From: Lachnospiraceae bacterium C10
GTDB lineage: Bacteria; Bacillota; Clostridia; Lachnospirales; Lachnospiraceae
Assembly (NCBI GenBank): GCA_900100095.1
Contig: FMTN01000015.1
Location: forward strand, 45,886-109,885
Direction of reading: 5' to 3'
DNA: 64,000 nt
Positions 53,690 through 61,587 of this stretch are shown here, in pieces (position 1 is the stretch's first letter; every line of letters begins with the position of its first letter). Below the pieces are notes generated by a model. That model saw nothing but the letters and a program-made list of their open reading frames with translations. It ran no database searches and was not told the origin of the DNA. Both the position numbers and the translations under genes were made by a program.

Positions 53690-54769
53690 ATGATAACAGT
53701 GACATTTCACATTTCATGTAAGAAGCATTCGCTCACTAAAACGCGAGATGTGGTTTCGGTGAGCAAACACAATCTTCGATTATTTCAAAGCGAAGAGTAT
53801 AACGAAGAAATGATCGAAGTGGAAGTCGGGAGTGAAGTAAATGTTCTCGATGATGTAAAAGAGATTTATGAAAGGGAATTCTCTGAGGCACTTGCGGAAT
53901 ACAACAAAGGTAAAAGAAGTGACAGACAGATTCCTGACTATCTGGAGTATGTATCCGAAAGTAAAAAGAGTGATGTGGCTACGGAGGTAATTCTCCAAGT
54001 AGGGGATAAGGAATTCTGGGCAGATAAGACGAGAGAGCAGTGGAATGCAATGAAGCCACTCTTGAGAGATCAGCTTGAATATGTAAAAGAGATAGTTCCG
54101 GAATTCAAAATCGCATCGGCGGTAACACACTTGGATGAGGATTCACCTCATATGCACGTAGTAGGAGTTCCGGTAGCAACAGGATACAAACGAGGACTAA
54201 GCAAACAGGTGGCAAAAACAAAAGTGTTTGATCAGGAGAGACTAGAAAAAATACAAGATCTAATGCACGATTTTGTAGAGCATCAGATGATAGACCACCC
54301 GGAGATCTTTGGAGATGAAACCTTAAAGCCAAAGGAAAAAGGAAGGAATAGCGACTTCTCAAAAGAATTCTACTTAAGGCTAAAGCAGCAAGAATATGAA
54401 AAGCTGGAAGATAAGTGCCAGGAGAAGGAGACACAGATTGAAGTTCTGGACGGAACGGCTAAAGAAATGAAGGAGGACATTGAAAGCACAGTTAACCAAT
54501 ATGTGGACTCAGTGGTAAATACAGAAATGAAAAAGGAATTCATGAGATACGCAACACTCGAAAATCCTAAGACCACACTGGGAAAACTAGTCTCGAAAGC
54601 CTTCAGAACATTCAAGGAATGGTGGGATAAGACCAAGAAGCCTGAGGTAGCTGAAAAGGCTAAAACAAGCATTTTGCAAAAGCTAAGAGAAAGCCAGACG
54701 ATAGTTGATCAGAGGAAGGAGCAGCAAAGTCCAAATCTTAATAGGAATAATCTAAGACCTGAGAGATGA
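53690..54769 (+). CDS. MobV-family relaxase (plasmid recombination/mobilization enzyme)
   Basis: 359 residues. The N-terminal relaxase domain contains the metal-binding motif HLDEDSPHMHVVGVP near residue 146 and a helical coiled-coil C-terminus, as in Pre/Mob proteins. It nicks at oriT and leads the strand during conjugal mobilization by a helper element. AAAGGAG precedes the ATG at 53690. Its 3' end and terminator recur at 59223 and 60324. Apparently intact, so the element might still be mobilizable if excised. Confidence 0.92.
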   Translation: MITVTFHISCKKHSLTKTRDVVSVSKHNLRLFQSEEYNEEMIEVEVGSEVNVLDDVKEIYEREFSEALAEYNKGKRSDRQIPDYLEYVSESKKSDVATEVILQVGDKEFWADKTREQWNAMKPLLRDQLEYVKEIVPEFKIASAVTHLDEDSPHMHVVGVPVATGYKRGLSKQVAKTKVFDQERLEKIQDLMHDFVEHQMIDHPEIFGDETLKPKEKGRNSDFSKEFYLRLKQQEYEKLEDKCQEKETQIEVLDGTAKEMKEDIESTVNQYVDSVVNTEMKKEFMRYATLENPKTTLGKLVSKAFRTFKEWWDKTKKPEVAEKAKTSILQKLRESQTIVDQRKEQQSPNLNRNNLRPER

Positions 54770-54840
54770 ATAACTGATAGTGCAATAGGCAGGGGCGTGA
54801 AAACGCCCTTGTTTTATGCACATAATATTGAACAGGATGG
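54733..54840 (+). repeat. mob 3' end repeat, copy 1
   Basis: 108 bases covering the last 12 codons of mob, its terminator, and about 25 bases after it. Copies stand at 59223-59294 and 60324-60429. Each copy is followed by unrelated cargo, starting here with the ArsR remnant. Confidence 0.85.
54793..54815 (+). terminator. Intrinsic terminator of mob
   Basis: GGGCG, loop TGAAAA, CGCCC, then TTGTTTT. Confidence 0.85.
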
Positions 54841-55136
54841 GTATTGGATACGCTGGTTTTATGAATGACAACAGAGAGTGCAAAGTCTCATGTCCGGTTC
54901 TTCTGGTTTCTGATCAGGAGAAATGCGGATGTAAGCTTCTTGAAAAGTTTGATATTACACAGCCGACTCTCTCTCATCACATGAAGATACTTGTGGATTC
55001 GGGCTTGGTTAAAGACAGGAAAGAAGGTAAGTGGCACTACTATTCAATAAACACGGACATCATGAAGGAATTCTGTGGTTTTATAAAAACTCTCTGTAAT
55101 GAAACCACCGGCAAGTGCTGTAAGGGAGAACCGTAA
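54816..55136 (+). pseudogene. ArsR-family regulator with replaced N-terminus
   Basis: Residues from about 32 onward match ArsR repressors (EKCGCKLLEKFDITQPTLSHHMKILVDSGLV, then HYYSIN), including the Cys pair of the arsenic/metal site. The first 30 residues are read from the mob repeat and unrelated sequence, and the family's normal first helix (LSDPTR) is missing. The break lies near 54900. Probably inactive. Confidence 0.75.
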
Positions 55137-55163
55137 TGTGGAACTTTATTCAGACTCAGGTCT

Positions 55164-56201
55164 TTACCATATCCCCATTACATGTTGCATCACAAGGCTT
55201 ACAACTGTTATTCCGCCCCAGCAACAGCCACCAAGCAGTATCGGCTTTCCACCGGATTTAATGAGCTTGACCACGTTGCTGTTCAGGCCTATAGCAGCCA
55301 TGGCCATTATGATAAAGAACTTGCTAAGTTCTTTAAGAGGTTTAAAAATATCCGAAGGTACTCCCATTCCCAAGCAAAGTGTTGTGATAATTGAAGCAAG
55401 AACAAAGAACACTATGAACATCGGGAATGCTCTCCTGAAGCTAAAACCGTTGGTGGTGCTTCCATCCTTTTTTGCTTCCTTTGCTCTCAGATAAGCAAGA
55501 ACCAGTGTAATCGGAATGATTGCTAATGTCCTTGTAAGCTTCACTGTAACTGCCTTGTCCAAAGTCTGACTACCCAGGTTCCACATGCTGTCCCAGGTTG
55601 ATGCAGCTGCAGTGACGGAAGAAGTATCATTAACTGCAGATCCCGCAAAAATACCGAAAGCCTCTCCTGTTGTGATATCAAAACCTATAAGCTTTCCCAG
55701 CGAAGGAAAAAGAAGTGCTGCCAGCACGTTAAAGAAAAATATCACAGAAATTGCCTGTGCCACTTCATCATCATCCGCATCAATGACAGGAGCCGTAGCT
55801 GCTATTGCTGAGCCGCCGCATATTGATGAGCCAACTCCGATAAGAGTAGCTGTGTTTCCTTTGATATTCATAACCTTATGAAGAATCCATGATAGGATAA
55901 GCGATGTTGAAATCGTGCAGATAATTATAGGAAGTGACTGTTTTCCGGTCTGAAGAACGACCGAAAGATTCATACCAAATCCAAGGAGGACAACAGCCGC
56001 CTGCAGAATTATCTTTGATGTAAACTTTATTCCATCAGCCGCCTTCCCCTTGTCATTCCAGAACAGGGCTATTATCATGCCCAGAATGATTGCAATCACC
56101 GCTCCGCCAACGACAGGGAAACGCTTTCCCAGGAGCCATGAAGGAACTGCAATAGTGAAGCATACGATTATTCCCAAATAATTCTTTTTCAAAAAATCCA
56201 T
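55164..56201 (-). CDS. yeiH: YeiH-family putative sulfate/anion exporter
   Basis: 345 residues and about ten membrane segments; [14 protein letters not shown] and [18 protein letters not shown] are the family signatures (UPF0324). GAGAGG precedes the ATG. Divergent from a LysR regulator gene, an arrangement seen for yeiH-yeiE and cys-type regulators, so expression is probably LysR-controlled. Its 3' end faces the ArsR remnant. Confidence 0.92.
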   Translation of the reverse strand: MDFLKKNYLGIIVCFTIAVPSWLLGKRFPVVGGAVIAIILGMIIALFWNDKGKAADGIKFTSKIILQAAVVLLGFGMNLSVVLQTGKQSLPIIICTISTSLILSWILHKVMNIKGNTATLIGVGSSICGGSAIAATAPVIDADDDEVAQAISVIFFFNVLAALLFPSLGKLIGFDITTGEAFGIFAGSAVNDTSSVTAAASTWDSMWNLGSQTLDKAVTVKLTRTLAIIPITLVLAYLRAKEAKKDGSTTNGFSFRRAFPMFIVFFVLASIITTLCLGMGVPSDIFKPLKELSKFFIIMAMAAIGLNSNVVKLIKSGGKPILLGGCCWGGITVVSLVMQHVMGIW

Positions 56202-56245
56202 CTCAAGACCTCTCTCACTTTCTAATCTGTTATTTCGCAGGTCTT

Positions 56246-56251
56246 ATTATA
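56246..56251 (-). promoter_or_regulatory. Probable -10 of yeiH
   Basis: On the minus strand a perfect TATAAT, 45 bases before the start codon; the -35 (TTTATC, 17 bases upstream) is poor, which fits activation by LysR. Confidence 0.45.
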
Positions 56252-56260
56252 TTCTGTCTT

Positions 56261-56289
56261 TTGAAAAAGATAAAATTATATATTATTAT
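56261..56289 (+). promoter_or_regulatory. Probable promoter of the LysR gene
   Basis: TTGAAA, a 17-base spacer and TATTAT. It overlaps the divergent yeiH control region. Confidence 0.5.
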
Positions 56290-56293
56290 GTAA

Positions 56294-56318
56294 CCATAAA
56301 TATTTTTTATTGTTATGG
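56294..56318. promoter_or_regulatory. Candidate LysR binding site
   Basis: CCATAA (56294-56299) and TTATGG (56313-56318), a perfect dyad with an AT-rich 13-base centre, between the promoter and the LysR start codon. LysR proteins bind such dyads near their own gene. Confidence 0.45.
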
Positions 56319-56328
56319 AGAACTGATT

Positions 56329-57213
56329 ATGCTGGATTTCAGAATAGATACTTTCCTCTGCGTTTGCAGACACCTCAATTTCACCAAGGCGGCTAAGGAG
56401 CTGAATATTACTCAGCCCGCTGTTTCTCAACACATACATCATCTTGAAAATGAATACGGGACAAAGCTGTTTACTCAGGATGGAAAAAAACTTTTTCTAA
56501 CTGACAACGGAAAACTCCTGTATAAAAAAATGAATCAGATAAAAAATGATGATGAAAGTCTCAAAGAAATACTTTCACAGAATAACCATGGCTTAAAAGA
56601 CATCTCTTTTGGTGTCACCATGACCATAGGAGAATACATAATTGCTGATCCGATCAGTGATTACATAAAAAATCACCCGGATACTAATCTTAAGATTACA
56701 TTTGGCAACACATCGGAGCTTCTTAAAAAACTCTCCGAGGGGGTTATAGATTTTGCACTTGTAGAAGGATATTTTCCTGAAAATGATTATGAAACGCTGC
56801 TTTTTAGCAAAGAAGAGTTCGTTTCTGTCTGTTCGGCAAAGCACTCTTTCACTCAGAAACCGCGCGTGATAAAAGATCTCTTTCCCGAGCGAATTCTTAT
56901 AAGAGAACCCGGTTCAGGAACGCGCAATATATTAGAAAGAGCTCTTGCCTTGAACAATTACTCTACAAGTGATTTTAGGAATTTTATCCAGGTGGAGAAC
57001 ATGCATGCCATAATAAGCCTTATTGAAAAAGACTGTGGCATCACCTTTTTATATAAAGCAGCGGTTGCATCCGGACTGCAGTCCGGATATCTGAAAACAA
57101 TCCCCCTTGACGACTTTAGGGTAAAACATGATTTTACCTTCATCTGGCCAAAAGATACTGTTTTCAGTGAAGAGATCCGTGCAATATGTGAGGAAATCCT
57201 ACCGATGGCATAA
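56329..57213 (+). CDS. LysR-family transcriptional regulator
   Basis: 294 residues. The N-terminal helix-turn-helix (FTKAAKELNITQPAVSQHIHHLENEYG, 18-44) is typical, followed by a substrate-binding-type effector domain (90-290, IREPGSGTRNILERAL). TATGGAG precedes the ATG. Most likely controls the divergent yeiH gene. Confidence 0.93.
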   Translation: MLDFRIDTFLCVCRHLNFTKAAKELNITQPAVSQHIHHLENEYGTKLFTQDGKKLFLTDNGKLLYKKMNQIKNDDESLKEILSQNNHGLKDISFGVTMTIGEYIIADPISDYIKNHPDTNLKITFGNTSELLKKLSEGVIDFALVEGYFPENDYETLLFSKEEFVSVCSAKHSFTQKPRVIKDLFPERILIREPGSGTRNILERALALNNYSTSDFRNFIQVENMHAIISLIEKDCGITFLYKAAVASGLQSGYLKTIPLDDFRVKHDFTFIWPKDTVFSEEIRAICEEILPMA

Positions 57214-57278
57214 ACATTTTAGTAAAATGAATAACGATAAGCATACCTATTCTTAAAAAAGCATTTAATGAGGAAGAG

Positions 57279-57446
57279 ATGACCGCACTTGCATCATGGG
57301 ACATATCAGATCTATGGGCGAACTGGCAGGGCGCATGTATCAATAGTGGAAGCATCTGGTTTAGGGATGTGGATACTGAAAAGAAAGAGTTTAAGATCGT
57401 TTCATTGTTTGATCTTAGAGAGGCTGGAGGAGAAATAACGGATTAA
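57279..57446 (+). other. Small open frame, probably a remnant
   Basis: 55 codons from an ATG (MTALASWDISDLW...), open a further 16 codons upstream. The sequence has protein-like composition, but no ribosome site is convincing, and the flanking bases 57214-57600 hold nothing else that I can identify. It is probably the tail of a lost element gene. Confidence 0.3.
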
Positions 57447-57600
57447 TTAGAGCTGTGGGTACATTGTGAACCTTTGGTTTAAGTCCCGTGTGCTCCGCTA
57501 AGAAAGATATATCGGAAGATAATAACTTCAACTCTACTCTCCGTAGGTACCATCATTAGAAAAACTGATTTACAATCTATGCATGGAGGTGAGAACGAAA

Positions 57601-58272
57601 ATGAACCAATATGTTACAGGTGCAGTTATTAAGGAATTGCGAGAAAAGAACAAGATGACACAGCTTCAGCTGGCAGAAAGGCTGGGAGTAACTGACAAAA
57701 GTATCTCAAAATGGGAAAACCTGAGAGGATTGCCGGATATTACTCTGCTGGAGCCTATAGCGAAGGCATTTAAGATTTCAGTTACAGAGCTGATATCGGG
57801 TAATACCATTCACAATGCGAATGTATCCGCAAATATGCTGCGGTCGAAGTTCTATGTTTGTCCAATCTGCGGTAATGTGATACACAGTATGGGGGAGGCG
57901 GCTATCCATTGTCACGGTATCCAGCTCATGCCTTTAGAGGCGGAACCAACAGATGAGCGTCACATGGTCTTTATCGAGCGTGTTGAAGATGAATATTATG
58001 TGCGTATCGATCACAGCATGACAAAGGAGCATTATATTTCGTTTGTGGCGGCGGCTTCATCCGATGATATGCAGATGGTGAAGCTCTATCCGGAAGGGAG
58101 CGCTGAAGCACGGTTTAAGATCAGGGGAGTCAGAAGGATATTCTTCTACTGCAACCGTGACGGCCTGTTTTTGATCGATCCGGTAAAGGGGATTGATGAC
58201 AAGGAAAGCGGTTATGATGATTCTCAAGAGAGAAGAGAACTGGAAAAGGCTGCAGATATGCTGTTTGGATAG
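57601..58272 (+). CDS. XRE-type HTH protein fused to a desulfoferrodoxin-like domain
   Basis: 223 residues. The helix-turn-helix (IKELREKNKMTQLQLAERLGV and so on, 8-63) is followed by a zinc-ribbon-like CPICG near 88 and a desulfoferrodoxin/superoxide-reductase-like domain (about 105-200) with HCHG, MTKEHYISF and YCNRDGL. GGAGGTGA fixes the start at 57601 rather than ATG 57583. It may be a redox- or metal-sensing regulator; the active-site residues of true superoxide reductase are only partly kept. Confidence 0.82.
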   Translation: MNQYVTGAVIKELREKNKMTQLQLAERLGVTDKSISKWENLRGLPDITLLEPIAKAFKISVTELISGNTIHNANVSANMLRSKFYVCPICGNVIHSMGEAAIHCHGIQLMPLEAEPTDERHMVFIERVEDEYYVRIDHSMTKEHYISFVAAASSDDMQMVKLYPEGSAEARFKIRGVRRIFFYCNRDGLFLIDPVKGIDDKESGYDDSQERRELEKAADMLFG

Positions 58273-58290
58273 TGTGACGGAGGCCGGATT

Positions 58291-58560
58291 ATGAAGAAAT
58301 GGTTTGACGAAGAGTATGAATTTACCGTAGAGGTTGTGGGATTCCTTCGAGGGGATCATACTGAGCGATATTGCAGAAACGGAGAAGAAATCGACGATAA
58401 GTATACCTGCACATATGGCTGCCCTGTGAATCAAGATGGATACGGTATATGTTCTAAGACAATGATGATGCTTTATCCGTTGATGGAAGCAATACGGAGC
58501 GGCGGTGATTGGAGAATACATCATCTATTATCGTGGAAAAGTAGTCGGTGGCATTTATGA
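58291..58560 (+). pseudogene. TIGR04076-family protein, C-terminus lost
   Basis: Residues 1-72 match this small Cys-rich family (ERYCRNGEEIDDKYTCTYGCP, GICSKTMMMLYPLMEAIRSGGD). After the last Gly-Gly-Asp the frame runs into unrelated codons and stops. The break coincides with the start of the TfoX fragment in another frame. GGAGG precedes the ATG. Confidence 0.7.
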
Positions 58561-58744
58561 TGACCGTTTTCTTGTGAAGCCTGTAAAGTCTGCTGTGAAA
58601 ATGATGCCGGAAGTCGGTCTGGAACTTCCATACGAGGGAGCGAAGGAGATGCTCCTTGTCGATAATGTTGAGAACAAAGAGTTTCTTCGCAATCTGTTAG
58701 AGGCGATGTATGAAGAGCTACCTGCTCCAAAGAAAAAGAAGTGA
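58505..58744 (+). pseudogene. TfoX N-terminal-domain protein, N-terminus lost
   Basis: 79 codons beginning at GEYIIYYRGKVVGGIYDDR, which in intact homologues lies about 25 residues into the protein, and ending normally (EELPAPKKKK). It is joined without gap to the truncated gene before it. Confidence 0.75.
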
Positions 58745-58763
58745 GCTATAGTAAGGAAAATTT

Positions 58764-58798
58764 GAAGATAATCTTACAAAAGACAGACAAAGATTTAA
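58764..58798. repeat. 35-bp repeat, copy 1
   Basis: Starts GAAGATAATCTTACAAAAG and ends AGACAAAGATTTAA; two mismatches from 62175-62209. Here it is not followed by the hairpin repeat; at 62175 it is. Confidence 0.7.
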
Positions 58799-58886
58799 TG
58801 AGTAGAAAATAAAATAAGAGTATTATTTTTGATCGCAGTTATTAAAGTTGCCACCAGCAGCATACAGTAGCCCTGAGCTTTCTACC

Positions 58887-58906
58887 GTACGCAGCAGGTA
58901 AACAGC
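58887..58906. repeat. Integrase arm-type repeats, right end
   Basis: GTACGCAGC (58887) and GTAAACAGC (58898), again 11 bp apart and in the same direction as the left set; both sets are introduced by TACC. Confidence 0.7.
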
Positions 58907-58953
58907 AACTCGTCCTAGAAATGCCACAAACACAGCACTTAAGGCAATGAAAA

Positions 58954-58970
58954 AGTTCTCAAAGAGATAA
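58954..58970. other. Right attachment core
   Basis: AGTTCTCAAAGAGATAA, identical to the rpsI end. It marks where the pre-insertion rpsI downstream sequence resumes. Confidence 0.8.
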
Positions 58971-59009
58971 CTTTCGCGAAAACAACGAGGAACAAAAAAT
59001 CGAAAATTG

Positions 59010-59048
59010 CGTCCTGGAATGCTTGCATTCTCAGGGCGTTATTTTTTT
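59010..59048 (+). terminator. Probable original rpsI terminator, displaced by the insertion
   Basis: CGTCCTGGAATGC pairs with GCATTCTCAGGGCG (one bulge, one G-U pair), then TTATTTTTTT. It lies 40 bases after the right attachment core, where a terminator of rpsI would be expected. Confidence 0.75.
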
Positions 59049-59113
59049 GATTTTTCGCGACGACTGTCGCGACTGAGATGGAGCGAAGCGGAATCGAGGT
59101 GCCGCGTTGTTTC

Positions 59114-59165
59114 AAAAAAGGCGCGACATGAGCAAGACACGAAGCGTCTGCGAATGGCATCGCGG
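59114..59165 (-). terminator. Structured hairpin with U-run on the minus strand
   Basis: Read on the minus strand, CGCGA pairs with TCGCG, the inner GCAGAC pairs with GTCTTGC, and CCTTTTTT follows. It could terminate transcription coming from the minus-strand EAL gene. The surrounding GC-rich block (59050-59200) contains a further hairpin CGCGAC/GTCGCG and may be a dispersed repeat or small RNA. Confidence 0.45.
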
Positions 59166-59201
59166 GATATGGACATCCGTCCTGGGGTGTTTTTTGTGTG
59201 C

Positions 59202-59294
59202 CGAAAGCCTTCAAAACATTCTAATCTTAATAGGAATAATCTAAGACCTGAGAGATGAATAGCTGATAGTGCAGTAGGCAGGGGCGTGAAAACG
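59202..59294 (+). repeat. mob 3' end repeat, copy 2, with internal deletion
   Basis: CGAAAGCCTTCAAAACATTC (compare 54594 in mob), then a jump over about 115 bases of mob to AATCTTAATAGG, continuing to GTGAAAACG. The match ends inside the terminator loop, so the terminator is broken. Confidence 0.8.
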
Positions 59295-59448
59295 GTGTAA
59301 GAGATAAGGTGTTTTTGGATAGAGGTTTGTATGGCATTCTGAATTTTTGCTTATTTATGTCAGGAAAGGGAAATGATAAATCCCGTTTGTCGGGATAATA
59401 TGGTCATTGATGGTTCGAATCATAGGCTGTTCCCCAATACTTTACCCT

Positions 59449-60153
59449 TTACGATGGTCTTTTCAAATAGTACCCTTGGAAAAAATCTGCTCCTAATTTC
59501 TTCATTGTTTCAAACTCGCCTTCGGTCTCAATTCCTTCGGCTACCACGCTTATTTTTCTTGCATGAAATGTATCAATTATTTCGCGCAATTGTTCCTGTC
59601 TGTACGTATCTTTATCAATATCAGTCAGTAATGTCCGATCTATCTTTACAATATTAGGGTTAGCAGCATCGATCACATCAAAATTATTAATGCCTGTACC
59701 AAAATCATCTATGGCAATCAGGTTATTATTAATATCTGCATATTTTCTTTTTATCTGCGCAATTTCAACTGATAAATAAGGGTATTCCAGTGACTCCAAA
59801 ATCATTGCATTCTTTTGTCCGCCATAGTACGAAATAAAAGCATCAACTTCCTCTTTACTAAAACATTCACTGGGAAATGTATTAACCGATAAGTATTCCT
59901 TATATCCCCTGATAAAATATGCTTGAGTTGCACCAAATAAAGTAGCAACCTCTAATACATGTAATTTGTCCTGCTTTTCATATTCCGCTATAAGTTCAGT
60001 TACATCCATATCGTGGGGCCTCATAAGTGCTTCCCACGCGTAGACAGTCTTTCCATCTGGGTAAAATATGGGCTGAAAGACATAATCTATTTTCAATTCA
60101 TTTAAAGCAGCTAAGATATCTTCGGATAATGGTAGATCATCATAATAAATCAT
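59449..60153 (-). CDS. Stand-alone EAL-domain phosphodiesterase
   Basis: 234 residues, EAL domain only. Catalytic signatures are intact: WEALMRP, NTFP, LESLEYP, IDDFGTG, VKIDRTLL and AEGIETE, ending QGYYLKRPS. It should degrade cyclic-di-GMP to pGpG. AAGGAAAT precedes the ATG. It ends slightly earlier than many homologues, close to the mob repeat. Accessory cargo, flanked by mob repeat copies 2 and 3. Confidence 0.9.
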   Translation of the reverse strand: MIYYDDLPLSEDILAALNELKIDYVFQPIFYPDGKTVYAWEALMRPHDMDVTELIAEYEKQDKLHVLEVATLFGATQAYFIRGYKEYLSVNTFPSECFSKEEVDAFISYYGGQKNAMILESLEYPYLSVEIAQIKRKYADINNNLIAIDDFGTGINNFDVIDAANPNIVKIDRTLLTDIDKDTYRQEQLREIIDTFHARKISVVAEGIETEGEFETMKKLGADFFQGYYLKRPS

Positions 60154-60301
60154 AATATTTCCTTGCCTTTACAGTTGCCATATTTTTCGCCACTCCTACA
60201 ACAGTATAGTATCATTATAAGACCAATAAAGAAATGTATTATAGATAAATAATTGATGAAACGGAGTTGAAATCGAGTAGGAGTCAGCCTACTCGATTGT
60301 G

Positions 60302-60429
60302 CGGAAAGCCTTCAAAACATTCTAATCTAATAGGAATAAACTAAGACCGGAGAGATGAATAACTGATAGTGCAATAGGCAGGGGCGTGAAAACGCCCTTG
60401 TTTTATGCACATAATATTGAGCAGGATGG
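60302..60429 (+). repeat. mob 3' end repeat, copy 3, with the same internal deletion as copy 2
   Basis: CGGAAAGCCTTCAAAACATTC, then AATCTAATAGG through the whole terminator (60382-60403) and on to GCAGGATGG. It shares the deletion junction of copy 2 but keeps the right part of copy 1. The rest of 60154-60535 shows no gene. Confidence 0.85.
60382..60403 (+). terminator. Intrinsic terminator in mob repeat copy 3
   Basis: GGGCG, TGAAAA, CGCCC, TTGTTTT; identical to the mob terminator, but without a mob gene in front of it. Confidence 0.7.
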
Positions 60430-60535
60430 TAGATATAGGTATAATTATAAACAGTTGCTACAAAGAAAAAATTTAAGTATTTCTGAATAGATTATTGCGG
60501 AATAATGTACAATGATAGCTTTTTGCGGAGGAAAA

Positions 60536-61537
60536 ATGAAGGCAGAACAGTTATGGACAGAATATTGCTCCAAAAAAGGAATAGATATAAATACCCCTTA
60601 TGAAGCGTGGAGCTTTGGCGAAGATGAAGAAGGAGATGACCTTCTCCGACTAGTCCTTGCGGGAAAGAAGTTTGGCACAGCTAGTCTCTATGATGCATAC
60701 GAAGCAGAAGATGCTCTTGATGAGCTTCCTAAGGCAGGTGATTACAGCGTTTTGTTAAATAGTAAGAATGAAGCTGTATGCGTTATAAAAAACTACGATG
60801 TATACATAAGAAAGTTTAATGAAGTGCCTCCTTATCACGCATATTCTGAAGGAGAGGGTGATAGATCCCTAAAATACTGGAGAGAGGTGCATAAGGAGTT
60901 TTTTGAAGAAGAAGCGAAGGAAGACGGAATTGAATTTACGGAAGAATCCAGAGTTGTATGCGAGAAGTTTTCTCTTGAATATACTTTGGGAAAAGAAACT
61001 ACCGCTGACGACGAACTTCTTTTTATAGAACCTTTAATGGTTTTTGCAGACGAAATCACAGCTTATAGGCAGGAAATGCTGGATGTGGATTCAAGTTTTG
61101 ATGGATGCTTTTCCATGAAAAGAATGCCTGATCCAAAGGAATATGTAGACTATTGTATAGGCTGGGCGAATCCGAGCAGAGTTGCAGATGGACATGGTGC
61201 CTGGGGCAATGTCCTTATGGTATTTAGGAAATTCGATATGAAAATGGTAGGTTGTATGCAGGTTCACAACGTTTTAACCCAGCGTATGAAAGACTTCACA
61301 GGTCATGTTGGCTATTCTGTTAGGCCATCAGAAAGAGAAAAAGGATATGCTAAAAGAATGCTTGCAAAGTCTCTTGATTTTTTAACGGCTTTTGGATTAA
61401 AGGAAGTATATGTTAGTTGTGTACCAACGAATATTGCAAGCAGGAAGACTATTTTGGCTAATGGTGGAGAATATATTGAGACAAAATACCTGGAGTGCGA
61501 TAATGTAAATCTTGAACGGTATAGAATTTGCATATAA
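60536..61537 (+). CDS. ASCH domain fused to a GNAT acetyltransferase
   Basis: 333 residues. Residues 1-155 are an ASCH domain (PYEAWSFGED, LLRLVLAGKKFGTASLYDAYEAE), a putative RNA-binding fold; residues 175-333 are a GNAT domain with the acetyl-CoA loop (RPSEREKGYAKRML). GGAGGAAAA fixes the ATG at 60536, since ATG 60512 lies before that site. The substrate is unknown; a modified nucleotide or tRNA-linked target is possible from the domain pairing. Confidence 0.85.
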   Translation: MKAEQLWTEYCSKKGIDINTPYEAWSFGEDEEGDDLLRLVLAGKKFGTASLYDAYEAEDALDELPKAGDYSVLLNSKNEAVCVIKNYDVYIRKFNEVPPYHAYSEGEGDRSLKYWREVHKEFFEEEAKEDGIEFTEESRVVCEKFSLEYTLGKETTADDELLFIEPLMVFADEITAYRQEMLDVDSSFDGCFSMKRMPDPKEYVDYCIGWANPSRVADGHGAWGNVLMVFRKFDMKMVGCMQVHNVLTQRMKDFTGHVGYSVRPSEREKGYAKRMLAKSLDFLTAFGLKEVYVSCVPTNIASRKTILANGGEYIETKYLECDNVNLERYRICI

Positions 61538-61587
61538 TAGAAATTGTATTGCAGTATTGCAGTATAAATTCTGAGGAGATATAGAAA

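Larger units (their letters stand above)
58745..58953. other. Right end of the element, non-coding
   Basis: AT-rich, with no credible gene. It holds the 35-bp repeat and the right-hand integrase arm-type sites. Confidence 0.6.
51536..58970. mobile_element. Decayed integrative mobilizable element in the 3' end of rpsI
   Basis: Bounded by the direct repeat AGTTCTCAAAGAGATAA (51536-51552 and 58954-58970). Tyrosine-recombinase arm-type repeats lie inside both ends, an integrase remnant adjoins the rpsI end, and a MobV gene with a candidate oriT lies inside. Base composition is more AT-rich than the flanking chromosome. The integrase and AAA genes are truncated, so it should be unable to move on its own. 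rpsI is a known integration target of such elements in other Firmicutes. Confidence 0.8.

Noticed and set aside
59007..59258. Open frames on both strands of the GC-rich block as genes
   Set aside because: No ribosome site, low-complexity residues, and the plus-strand frame only ends in the mob tail because of the repeat.
59405..59430. GGTTCGAATC, resembling a tRNA T-loop
   Set aside because: The flanking bases do not form a T-stem or acceptor stem, and no D-arm or anticodon arm can be drawn upstream.
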